This document shows, piece after piece, positions 36,899 to 47,479 of a DNA stretch of 64,000 nucleotides. Where the stretch lies: the NCBI GenBank assembly GCA_905250075.1, contig CAJNOP010000026.1, positions 627,193 to 691,192 on the forward strand. Direction: 5' to 3'. The notes below the pieces were generated by a model. The model did no database searches, was not told the DNA's origin, and was given only the letters and a program-made list of their open reading frames with translations. Numbering within the stretch: the first letter of the stretch is position 1; each line of letters starts with the position of its first letter. A program made the translations under genes and the position numbers. The stretch comes from Rotaria sp. Silwood1. Taxonomy: Eukaryota > Rotifera > Eurotatoria > Philodinida > Philodinidae.

Positions 36899-39800
36899 AA
36901 TTGCTGGTATTGATATTGGCTGCTGTATGAAATCTAAAAATACCCATTTGTAATTATAAAGAAGAATTATTATTTAATACAAAAACATATTTTCATACTA
37001 ATATTCTTCTTTATATCAATGATTAGTCAATAGAAAGAGTGGCACACAAGTTTATCAGAGATGATACACGAATTAATTATGTTAAAATAAATGAAATTTA
37101 TTTATTCGAAGAAAAAAATTATTGAAAATTTTTGCAAGATTATTTTACTTTTGCAATAATATATTGATTATTACTTTAGTAAAACAAATTTATTATCTTA
37201 TTGAAAGATCAAATATTTCAAAAAAAGCAATAGAAAAATGTTTATCTAGAAAGAAGTCAATATCATTATGTGTGAACAGTTCTTATCTGTTAGCAAATTG
37301 ATTTATATTGCTAGAAATCATTGGAAATCAGTTTATTTTTCCTTAATTTGACTAACATATTTATTTATCAGTATGAATAAGAAGAAACTGTCACTAAAAA
37401 AAGATCATTTCTAAACTGAATTCAGTAATGAAGTAGCCTTATTCTTACCAAATAGCCTAGAATAAATTTGAACAATCATTTATTTTGTTTTCCTCACCTG
37501 ATCTTTTTTACATCTTTTATCTAGACATTTATCAAACGAAACTTTCCTTCAAATCAAATCATTGATAAGGAAGCACAAAATTTTCTTAATGCTACATGGC
37601 AAAGTCAAGTTCTAGTATATCTTGTTTTTATTTTTTCCAGTTTATCACTTTTCCGTTTTTCATGCAAACACTTATTACCCTGTGCTTCAGAAAAGAACAA
37701 ATAAATGTCAATAATGAAAGAATGTTCTTTACCAGACTTCCTCAAAGTCAAATCTAAAACTCTCTTCGTCATGTTTGTTTTTTTTAAATAAATAAAAGCT
37801 TTCCAGAGATTATCCACATGAAAGTTCACTAAAATAGATCTGTTAATTATAAAAGTTTTTACTTTGATAAAAAGAAAATTGACTAAGAGTTGTTTTAGGT
37901 TCAACCTTAATTCAATAAAAAGATTTTTTTATAAAAACAATTATTCACTTAGATAATAATCCATGTGATTGACAATTATGATATTTGTCAAGATAAAACT
38001 CTTAATTGATATTTGATGAGAAAACAATTTGTTCATTTATTATTGAAAATTTTTCTAGTAAAGAATATTAATCATTGAAATTTATATTAAAATAAATAAA
38101 AATATTTGAATAATTAATATAAAATTTGACTAAAAAAATAAAAAAAGACTACATTCATCTAATTGATCAATAAATTAATATGAATTATTTTTATTTAAAT
38201 AATCAATTAGAAAATGAACTCAAATTAATTTATATTAATAAATTTTAACATTTTGTAAAATCAATAATTGAGAGTCATATTTACACTAAAACAAGTATCG
38301 AATCGAAAATTTACAAATGAGGCAAATGATTCCATTGTTGACTAAGAGAAAAATATTTTATAATAAATATAACAGTATCAACATGCAAAATCGAGCTTTA
38401 TCTCAATGTCAAACAAGTATGGCTAATCAGAATAGAAATATACCAGCAACGTTTGTGTTTTTTTTTATAATCTATATTGCTAATAAATTAATTAATCAAT
38501 TTTTAATTTTTTTTTATAGCGCTACTTCACGGTTCACAAAATCCAATTTATGCAACTTTTGGTTCACGAACATCTTAGTATGAAAATATCGTTCGAATAG
38601 ATCTGATTTCAATGAAAAAAAAATTCTAATCTCTCTTTCGACACCTTTTCATGATGATTCAATGACTCTAGCTGCTCATGATGATGCATTAGTTTCATAC
38701 TTGTCAAATTTTGTAAAAAGAATAGTTTGTTTTTAATCAAATAAAATTTCTTTTCTGTATTTATAATTTTTGAACACTAACTTGTGAGTGTGGTACATGG
38801 ATTGAGCGAAGAAAAATATTATTTTCATATTCAATAGAAATGATGTTTTGCCAGATTGACATATAAAGTAAGATAGACTTTATCTTAATGATTGAATAGA
38901 ATTTGATAATGTCTACTTCAAACAAGGTTACTATTTGTGGAAAACAAATGTTCTATTGAACGCATTTTTTCTACAATTATTTTCTCTAAATATTCTTACT
39001 TCTAGCCGGTAATTTATACATATGTTTTTTTTGTTGTGACTCTCATGTATAAGTGCAAATTTATTTTTCTTCTCTCTTTTATCCATTCTGAATCATTTTA
39101 TTTGAAGCACAGTAATCACATTTTAAAAACAAACAAAAGAATTTTTTTCTAAGTTGTTATTGAAGAAACTGTTGAGTAACAACCACAAAGGATTACTTCT
39201 CTGGATAGTAAAGACAAAAAAAGCAATAACTATGTTTATGAGTTATACTTTTAATGAAGAACGGTAACGATTGATTATTGTGGATGGTTCATAAGAACTT
39301 CATAAATTTCTCAACGTTATTTTAAGAGACAATCTATTACTCGATCGAGAAATTATTTCCTCTGAAAAATTTTGCTTTACATCTTTTCAATAATATGATA
39401 TAAAAGAGTATATAAAATCTACTTATATATCCAAAATTTTAGTCTTGCTTTAATGTCTATTGGCTAAATATGAAGGACATATTGAACATGACACAAGAGC
39501 GTTAGAAATCTTTCCTCGCGCTCAAAATTTTCAGCAACAATGTCAACCTAAAATCTATTAAAAATACTTCTTAGTTTAATTACTCAACAGAAGGTAGGTG
39601 TATGCCTTATCCCACACTCACACTAACAGTATTACATTACTATTCATCGACCTATGGTCATCATGATAAAATCCAATAGTACCCACATCACCATATTTTT
39701 TAAGAAATTCTGATGTTGCTTGGCCATCCTATTGAAAGAAATCAATTGGAAATTCATGTTCAATTTAGAGAACAAAATATACTTGGCATAATTTTAGTGT

Positions 39801-39904
39801 AAGTTTAAGAGCAATTTTTCTGTCAGACTATCGATCGGAATCAAAAAATCATATGGATTTCTCCAATTAACCAGCATGACCTATGCAAAAAAAAGGAATT
39901 TTCA
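36899..39904. other. Gene-poor, repeat-decayed DNA
   Basis: 3 kb of AT-rich sequence. Possible small coding scraps (for example near 38386-38580, ending HGSQNPIYATFGSRTS before a stop, or DGQATSEFLKKYGDVGTIGF on the minus strand at about 39640-39731) have no supportable gene model. The latter lies just downstream of the helicase pseudogene in its orientation. Confidence 0.4.
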
Positions 39905-40335
39905 AAACTATTTCTCCTTTTTCTTGTTTTTCTTATAATTCATTCTACTTGTTCGACTAATACGACGAATATAAAAATCACTTGTATCCGATAAAATCAT
40001 AATTAACCACAAAATCAATAAGAGGAAAATCTAAACCATGAGCAACAACGAATGTTGTAACAAGTATTGGACATTTTTGTTTGATTCTCATGGATTATTA
40101 CACTTACGAGATTTTTTTGTAAAAGTAATGCACCAATAGTATCAGCTGATCGTTGTGTTTCAACAAAATCAAACAACGTTCAGATCTTGTTTCTTTGTAA
40201 TTGGTACTTCTGCAATGTATTTACTACATCGACATTTGTACTCTCATAGAAAAAAATAATCTTCACGAAGGACATGTTTTGCTAATTGCTGTAATTGGTT
40301 AGAAAATGTTACGGAAATTGTATCTCATTCGTAGG
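39905..40335 (-). pseudogene. DEAD-box RNA helicase pseudogene (C-terminal domain)
   Basis: Read on the minus strand, pieces of the helicase C domain appear in the right order but in different frames and with in-frame stops: FSNQLQQLAKHVLREDYFFL (family FPKEIQxLARDFLxxYVFL), TLFDFVETQRSADTIGALL (motif IV region, VFVETKRxADxLxxxL), CPILVTTFVVAHGLDFPLID then FVVNYD (motif V, normally ARGLDI), and DTSDFYIRRISRTSRM (motif VI, normally HRIGRTGR). The region between motif IV and V has lost the HGD segment. Residues of motif VI that contact ATP are changed. At least two frame shifts and two stops are seen, so it is a dead copy, closest in style to the DDX3/Vasa group. No N-terminal DEAD domain is visible upstream. 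Confidence 0.7.
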
Positions 40336-41056
40336 AAAAGTTATAGAAGACGAAAAATCTTGATTGTTTATTCATGAAAAAGATATGTTTTATTATTAAT
40401 TAGTAATGGATTGACTATTGATGAATATAGATGTAACGGAAGCAAAAAAAAGCGCAAGAAAATATTTTTAATTAGCAGCTAGATAGCTCCTAACATAATA
40501 ATGCACTTAAATTCTGTAAGATCTTAATGATTTCTCGGTTATTTCTTTAGAAAATGCCTTAGAAAAACTATAATTTTTCATGAGCCTTTATTTAAAAATT
40601 TAAAGTAACATAGATTGATAAACAAGAAGACTGTGTAGAAGTGTCCAGATCAATTTTCTATATTGGAAACACTTCAAAAATGAAATTTCCAAGTTGTTGC
40701 TTTATTATTTTCGCAGCTTGAAAATCATTTTATCGATCGTTTTGCGTAATGTACCGCTATACGTTTCCTTTTTCTTTGCTTAGTATATTCTCACATAATA
40801 AACTTTTCAAATTTTTGATTCCATTGCATCACTCTACTTTATCCAGCATGTTTCTATGTAGAAGAATGATCTAAGAAAGAATGATTCACTATTATGGAAT
40901 GGTATATTGTATCTTGTTTGTTTTCGTGGAAAAAAAGTTTGAAGATAAGCTATTCCAAAATGAAAAGTTTATCTTCGAGTCTTCTGAATGCATTTATCGA
41001 AGTATGTAACGTACAAAAACTAAAACTTCGATTATTACATCATAGTCATTTAATTA
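40336..41056. other. AT-rich intergenic DNA
   Basis: 0.7 kb between the helicase pseudogene and the telomere-like tract. I see no further helicase sequence and no other structure. Confidence 0.45.
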
Positions 41057-41771
41057 GGGTGTGGGTGTGGGGTGTGGGTGCGGGTGTGGGGTGTGGGTGC
41101 GGGTGGTGGGTGTGGGTGGGTGTGAGTGTGGGTTTGGGTGGGCGTTGGCGTGGGTGTGGTGTGGGTGTGGTGTGGGTGTGGTGTGGGTGTGGTGTGGGTG
41201 TGGATGAAGAGAACACCGACACCCACACCCACACCCGCCCACACCCACACACCCACGCCCACACCCCACCCAGACTTGGAACCGGACCGGCCGGTCTGCC
41301 GGTTACCGGTCCGGTCCTGTCCAACTTTTCAGACCGGCCGGTCTTCACCGGTTTTTTTACAATTTTTTGGGAATTAAAACTTGCCTATTTTGCTCATTTT
41401 TAAGGATTTCCATGGGATCAATGGTCAAAAGACTTGATCTGGAAAGTTTCCCACCGGCAAAACTTCAATTGTATTGAAAATCCCAGCTCTAAATATTGAC
41501 CAACACTTTCTCATCCCTCCATCAGAGGCTGATCTTATTTGGAATAAATTTATTATACTCACGAAAAGTTAATCACATTTTACAAGCTGCTGTCGGTTTA
41601 AACTCAAGATTTTTTTTAAATTTCGGGATCACTCATATGCAGTAGTCTTAGCTGATTTTCATAGAAGCCCAATAGCCATCATTATTCAAGTTCATGCTTT
41701 CGGGCAAAATAATTTTAATAAAATCATTTCTGTTGTCAAGGTCTTTCTAATTACTAGCATCATACAACCGC

Positions 41772-42310
41772 CAGAGATGTCCATCGCGGCAGCGCCGCGG
41801 CAGCGGCAGCGGCAGGTTTTTTAAAAAATCACCTCGGCAGCGGCGCGGTAGCGGTAGATTTTTTAAAAATCATCGCGGCAGCGGCGCGGTAGCGGCAGGT
41901 TTTTTAAAAGACCATCGCGGCAGCGGCGCGGCAGCGGCAGGATTTTTTTGGGGAACATTGAAAAACTGCATGAATTTAATAGAATTTCAGGGTTTACAAA
42001 TGAAACACCCCGAGACTGAATGAATCTGATGGTCTAGTACCAATATCTCTGGTCAAATATAGTCGCAGCAGTGACATTAGAAACACTTTTTTGTAAACCA
42101 CCGCGGCAGCGGCGCGGCGGCGGCACGTTTATTTTATAATTCATCGCGGCAGCGGCGCGGCAACGTTTTTTTTATAAGCCATCGCGGCGCGGCAGCGCCG
42201 CGGCAACATTTTTTTATAAACCGTCGCGGCGCGGCTGCGGTGCGGCAGCTTTTTTTTTCTAAGGCCGCGGCGCGGCAGCGGCAGATTTTCAGCCGCGATG
42301 GACATCTCTG
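41772..42310. mobile_element. 539-bp hAT-type MITE with GC-rich internal repeats, nested
   Basis: A perfect 8-bp duplication ACAACCGC flanks it (41764-41771, 42311-42318). Ends begin CAGAGATGTCCATCGCGGC and match the element at 23563-24055. Interior units of the type GCGGCAGCGGC alternate with TTTTTTAAAAA spacers; the AT-rich centre is the reverse complement of the other copy's centre at roughly 80-85% identity. It is inserted inside the larger 41271-43415 element, so it is the younger of the two. Confidence 0.88.
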
Positions 42311-42447
42311 ACAACCGCTATAATATTTAGGTATCAATAAACCTTAAATAGGAAGTCTAATGTAAAAATGTTACAGATTAGCTCACATTATCTTTCTCAC
42401 TGAAGTAGCATTCTTCTGTGGAGTGGAATACATTTCAGCTGTGTTAA

Positions 42448-42900
42448 CCCTCATATTACCACCTGGGGTCTGCTCGGACCCCAGAGAGTAGAACTAATTA
42501 CACATGTATTATTGTTGAGATATCATTTCAATTCAGTATTTCATGCATTTGCCCAGCTCTAAAGAATATTCTAGAACTTTGTATCTTATGTTATGAGTGT
42601 CCAAAAGTGAATTGAACTCTGGGCCTTGGTATCATCGTATCAGAGTTTTCTAGGATATTTGCTCTCATTCTAAAATTTATTATGGAACTATAAAAGACTA
42701 GTTGAAACCGCCAGATAATTATCAATTTGAATTCTTTCACTCTGTTACATTCTATTTCTAATAATCTTCTGCAAATATTACTCACATTTACTGTAGAGGT
42801 TGATGAAGAATTTTCCCCTCTATTCTTGAAAATTGAGCTGGTGTCCGTGCGGACCCCAATCAAGAAAAACATTAGTGTTGGATAAGTAGTAATATGAGAG
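42448..42900. mobile_element. 453-bp piggyBac-like MITE, nested
   Basis: TTAA flanks both ends (42444-42447, 42901-42904). The left end reads CCCTCATATTACCACC and the right end, read inward, CTCTCATATTACTACT. Subterminal GGGGTCTGCTCGGACCCC on the left is answered by GTCCGTGCGGACCCC on the right, like the subterminal palindromes of many piggyBac elements. No transposase ORF. It lies within the 41271-43415 element, 138 bp after the nested hAT MITE. Confidence 0.75.
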
Positions 42901-43697
42901 TTAAGGAACTAAGTATTTCAAATAAGAATAGATTAAACCTATCAATTGTAGAGAAATCACATCATTATTTGAAAAGATTCAAGGAATAGTTAGCTGTTGT
43001 TCAATCCTAGTTGCTGTGAGTCCTAGTCGAAACTTTTTGAAAGAAATATTCTTTGGTTCTGAATATTAGCAGACTAAACATGACAGACTAAAAAAAGATG
43101 TCGCTCCTATTAGAAGCTCCAAGAATTGTATGAGTTTGATATTATATGTCTTTGTAGAACTAAAATAACAAACTGTTGCACGAAAACACTGGTTGTTTAG
43201 CTAATACATGAGTGCACCGCTTTTTTTTCGCCACCTAAATCAAGAATTTGAACCAGCCGTTTTTTCACCGGTCAAGTCATAAACTTGGACCGGCCGGTTT
43301 TTGCCGGTTTTTCACCGGTCCAGACAGGAGTTTTGACCGGCCGGTCCGGTCCGATCGAAAAACTCAAACCGGCCGACCCGGTTCGGTCTGAAAAATCAGA
43401 CCGGTTCCAAGTCTGATCCCACCCACACACTCACACTCCACATCCATACCCAGCCCCCCATTACAGACCTGAGCAACCGCACATAGAAGGCTTTCAATTA
43501 TATATAATATATCAATGTTTTCATAAATACTCGAGAAAAGGTATTTTGCAGTTTAAACATTAGGCATCAGGATAACAAGTTTCAAAGATATACGTGAGTT
43601 CCACATTTCAGCTCCTCTGGAGCTGAGCTAACAAGCTTTTTTTTATTAATTTTTGTAAAAAATTCGCTTTTTTTGCATTTTTCTCATCAAATAAAGA

Positions 43698-43806
43698 AGG
43701 GTGTGGGTGTGGGTGTGAGTGTGCGTCTTATGCTCATCGGCGGTTACGTCCACAGCCAGAACTTCATCCACATACACAGTCACACTCACACCTATACCAA
43801 CACCCA
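43698..43806. repeat. Second GGGTGT...ACACCC foldback
   Basis: GGGTGTGGGTGTGGGTGTGA on the left and CACACTCACACCTATACCAACACCC on the right enclose about 55 bp of mixed sequence. The orientation is again G-rich then C-rich. It lies 240 bp from the larger tract and could be a duplicate of it. Confidence 0.65.
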
Positions 43807-45302
43807 AACTTGAAATTAAATTGAATCGTAGAAGAATTTCTCTATGCTGGATTATTTATTCAATTCTCATCGAAATTTTCTATTTAGATTCGTAGAATAG
43901 ATAAGTCGAAGCTGTTAAATAAGTTCTGTCGAATATGAGACATTTGTTTTTCTTCTTCGAACATTTTCAACTCTTTGATGTGTTCGAACTGAAAATATTT
44001 ATAGTGATCAATCAAAAACATGAATAAAAATATTCGGACTTCAATCATTTACGACTTCTAGCTGTAGTAAGGATCGGCACGATTAAGCCCCTCCCCCCCC
44101 CTCAGAAAATTCATTTTTTGGTAAAGTAATCGAAGTCTAATTTTTATCATAGGAAGATGCAGCGAAGTTTCCTCTTTCAGAATATATATAAATTTTTAAA
44201 AAAGGGTCAAATTTTTACAGACTTTCGTAAGAGATCTCCACCTCACTGCCCGGTTTTCGGAGAGATTTTTGCGGTTTTTGTTATTTTTGGGAAGACTACT
44301 TTTTTACTTCTATCAGCATGGAACAAACATTCTTATATCATACAGTACGACCTGTAGTACTAGCTTACGCCACCTATTGCGTGCTTTCAAAAATTCCACA
44401 TAAATATTATCAATATATCATTATTTCCTGCATTTGAGTGAAAAACTCCATTTCTAAAACTTCTTTAGCGTTTTTCTCAAAATAGTGGTCAAATGACACA
44501 TCACCACCAAAAGCCAATTATAATCCGACATAAAGTCAAATATTTTTTTTTTTGCTTGAAAGAGCATGTCAGGATGCAGTGCCTATGAGGACCCTTTTTT
44601 TGATAAAGCTTTCTTATTATTATATTGAAAAGCGACTTTATAATATAAGCATCATTTTTTTGAGGGATTTTTGAATGATTGAATTTGTGAACCCTTTTTT
44701 TCTTATTAAAGGTAAGAATTTAAAAAAAAGGGCCCTCATAGGCACTACATCCTGACATGCTCTTTCATAAGAAAAAACAATGAACCAAATTGAATCAACA
44801 CCCATAGAGAATTTTTGGTGATGCGATAAGCTATTTTTCGACCTTTGTTTGGTTCGTATCTACTTTATACATCAGGATAGGAGGCTGAAAATTTTACCAC
44901 AGGCGTACTTTTACACCTCCAACATATCCCCAAAGTTTCATGCTATCTCGATGTTCCGGAGTAGAGATCGATTTTTGAGAGGGGCCTTAATAGATGAGGA
45001 CACAGGCAGAAAGTGGAAACGTGATGTTTGAGTAGGAGAAACTCTATTTTTCTATCACCAATCATTCAAATAAGTAGGAAATTCATTTTCAAGAGGAGTA
45101 GTGAGCGCAATTACGCCCTAGTATCCCTCAATCAATGCCTTTGATGAACCTCAAGTGATCAAATTTCTTTTTTCTCAATAGGAATCTCTAAAGCTAGGGT
45201 ATTAGCGTCAGGTTTTCAAGTCAATTTGAGAAAATAGAACCAAACAAGACAAAATTGTCGAGCACACGTTGCACACGGGTGGTATATTGAGAACGCTTAC
45301 TC
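43807..45302. other. Intergenic upstream of the amidase gene
   Basis: 1.5 kb containing an inverted repeat at 44555-44771. A C-run near 44091-44101 (ATTAAGCCCCTCCCCCC) and GAGAGGGGCCTTAATAG at about 44979 are weakly inverted and might bound a larger element of roughly 0.9 kb. No coding exon recognised. Confidence 0.4.
44555..44771. mobile_element. 217-bp inverted-repeat element (MITE-like)
   Basis: Left end and right end are inverted copies over about 45 bp with few differences: AAAGAGCATGTCAGGATG then AGTGCCTATGAGG and CCCTTTTTTT on the left, the same reversed on the right. The interior is AT-rich and non-coding. Flanks are T- or A-rich and no target-site duplication can be called, so the superfamily is unknown. 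Confidence 0.65.
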
Positions 45303-46771
45303 ATGGTAATCATTATATTATTTCTTGGTCTTGCTGTTGCTTATGTTCAGTCGTGGACATTGGATTATGCAGGAGCAATACAAGTTTCCTCACCACATTT
45401 TGAACGTGGACGTCGAGGTTTCGACATTACTTGTAAGACTTGAAATTCAACAACCATTTAAACAATCAATTCTTGATTATTTTATAAAAGGTCTTGTTCT
45501 TCATGGTACAGCTGGTAATGGTGCAGTTGAATGGTTTCTGAATCCGGCAAGTCAAGTATCGGCACATTATGTCGTTCAACAAGACGGAACGATTGTACAA
45601 ATGGTCAGTGAAGACGATACAGCATGGCATAATGGTACGTCTAGTTTTGTTCCTGATCGTAGTCACTGGCATGAAGTAAAGAGGCGATGAGTTTCGACTC
45701 TTGAGATATTCTATCAATCAATTCTAATCTGAAAATACCATTTGAACATAATTATTATAGAAGAGCGCAAAATTTGACAGAGAGTCCGTCACAGGAACAC
45801 GCAAATGAATGGCAGATCAACAAAAAAAAAGAATTGATTGTCTAGCGAAATTTGACTTTTCCTTTAAGACGTGATCTCCTTGTTTTTCAATTATCTCATG
45901 ATCTTGGCATTGGTTCGCTATTGGTCGAAACATTTTCTTAGAAAAGAAAAAGAAATACCAGTATGTCAGAGCCGATAACACTCATGAGCGAAGCAGCCAC
46001 TAATTGTATTGTAAAGAAAAACGTTTGGACTAATAGCTTGCTACTCCGATCCATAAATAATTGAGATATTTTTATCAGTTGAATGTAATACTTTAAGAAA
46101 CTTCAATTCAACTGAACACATACTATTGCTTCTGTTTTCCTGATAGGATGATTTGATCACAAACGTCCTGAAAGAATAGAGTCAGCTCATCGATAATAAC
46201 TTAGACACTGATTTCTTAATGCGACATAGGTTGATGAGGAGAATATGTTGAACAGCAATGGGAAGATTTCCAAATAGGACAATTTCGGGAGTTTTGGGAA
46301 ATTCAAACACATGATTTCTAAAACTTCGATTGGTATGAAGAACTCAGTAATTTATTAAATCTCTGAAAGTGCAGTAATTTTCGTAATTTACGAAATTTCC
46401 AAATCCTCCAAGTTTATCCCTTTTTATTGCTATTTGATTATTACAGTTTAGAAAATTTTCTTTTTTGAAAACCTACACATACTTCACGTTCAAATAGATT
46501 GAAAAAGTCCTTCATTTTAGGCGTTGTGACACCAAACTCGGTATTTTATGGTCGTCCGAATCCAAATCTGTGGTGTATTGGAATTGAATTCAGTCGTAAT
46601 ATTCAAAATAACAATATCATGCCTGAAATTCAAATTCAAGAAGGTGTCAAATTGGTTGCTGATATCAAACATCGTTATCCGGGCATTCAGATTTATACTC
46701 ATGATCAATTCAATGTTGGACGAATATGTCCTGGACCCAATTTCCCACTTGATCAATTTCAGAACGCTTGA
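45303..46771 (+). CDS. Secreted type-2 N-acetylmuramoyl-L-alanine amidase
   Basis: Three exons (45303-45432, 45491-45634, 46521-46771) join in phase to 174 residues. The start MVIIILFLGLAVAYVQS is a signal peptide. The Amidase_2 fold is complete: LVLHGTAG with zinc ligand His48, SAHYVVQQDGTIVQ with Tyr70 at the position of the catalytic Tyr of T7 lysozyme, a TAWHNG motif, NLWCIGIEFS, YTHDQFN with His152, and GRICPGP with Cys161 as third ligand. The family cleaves the bond between MurNAc and L-alanine in peptidoglycan; secretion suggests digestion of, or defence against, bacteria. It is a minimal phage/bacterial-like amidase rather than an obvious animal PGRP. Exon 2 must end at the GTACGT donor (45635): reading on would insert a GTSSFVPDRSHW segment and reach a stop. 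Two introns show that it is a eukaryotic gene, possibly acquired by transfer. Confidence 0.82.
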
Positions 46772-47242
46772 TTCTACGAAATAATCAACACCAATAGATA
46801 CACCCACTCAATCTGATGCTATATCTTTTGTTTTGAGCAGAATATTGTTACTCGTAAAACAATTCTATCAAAGAGAAATAAATTGATTGAGAGAATACAA
46901 ATGATATTCAAGGAAAATCAGATTTGAACAAGACAAAGAAATAGTTTCGAAATGCAGAAGCCTGCAATGCCGCGTCTTACCTGCATCAGCAGCGTTTAGC
47001 TTGTACACTTGTTGTTTCGAATTTCTACGAAAACAGGTACGTGAGTTATGCATTTAGACGACGCGTAACAAACAGATCATTTACATTATATGAAACCCTA
47101 TTTTCTCAATACTCATCACGACGACTCTATTCAAATAATGTGCTAGCTTTCAAGCAAACATTCGAATGAACTATGTCGTGAATGAATGAACAAATGATAA
47201 ATCGATGAATCACAGGGCCATCATTAAGATGATAACTACATT

Positions 47243-47479
47243 CAAAAAAATTTACGGATGTTCAAAAATTCAAAACCGGTTTATATAAGTGCAGCGATCC
47301 ACAAACCCTTTTCTTTGTTGTTCATCAAAAGAGTCAATATACCTAACACCAGTAAACTGCCTATTTAATAAACGTTTAAGGATATATTGATTCTTTCGAT
47401 GAACAAAAAAAAAGGGTTTGCAGACTATTGCACTTTCATAAGCCGTTTGTGACTTTCTGAACATCCGCAAATTTTTTTG
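47243..47479. mobile_element. 237-bp inverted-repeat element (MITE-like)
   Basis: Arms of about 100 nt pair: CAAAAAAATTTACGGATGTTC on the left and CCAAAAAAATTTGCGGATGTTC read inward from the right, then GTGCA, CAAACCCTTTT, TTTGTTCATC and AATATA blocks in the same order. Arm identity is about 80% by eye. Non-coding; superfamily not determined. Confidence 0.65.

Larger units (their letters stand above)
41271..43415. mobile_element. 2.1-kb hAT-like element with GGCCGG-rich ends
   Basis: The two ends are perfect 15-bp inverted repeats CAGACTTGGAACCGG. They are flanked by ACCCCACC (41263-41270) and ATCCCACC (43416-43423), an 8-bp duplication with one mismatch. Subterminal regions of about 100-200 bp on both sides are crowded with ACCGGCCGGT-type motifs, in opposite orientation, which could be transposase-binding sites. 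Removing the two nested MITEs leaves about 1.1 kb with no long ORF, so it is non-autonomous. It sits in the C-rich half of the telomere-like tract. Confidence 0.75.
41057..43461. repeat. Interstitial telomere-like GGGTGT / ACACCC tract, split by an insertion
   Basis: 41057-41203 is built of GGGTGT/GGGTGTGG variants, ending in about four 12-bp GGGTGTGGTGTG units. After a roughly 12-bp GAAGAGAAC joint, 41214-41270 is the complementary type (ACACCC units). The C-rich part resumes after the inserted element at 43416-43461. So the original locus was G-rich then C-rich, the orientation expected if two chromosome ends were joined head to head. TGTGGG is, as I recall, the telomeric hexamer reported for bdelloid rotifers. 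Units are degenerate, so the tract is old or was never a true telomere. Strong purine/pyrimidine strand asymmetry makes long His/Thr/Pro and Val/Gly/Trp frames that are not genes. Confidence 0.75.

Noticed and set aside
38317..38583. Possible two-exon micro-gene ending HGSQNPIYATFGSRTS
   Set aside because: Two incompatible splice choices are possible and neither gives a recognisable protein.
40894..41403. Long overlapping frames on both strands rich in Val/Gly/Trp/Cys and His/Pro/Thr
   Set aside because: They are translations of the GGGTGT/ACACCC tract; every frame of such a repeat stays open. No splice or family support.
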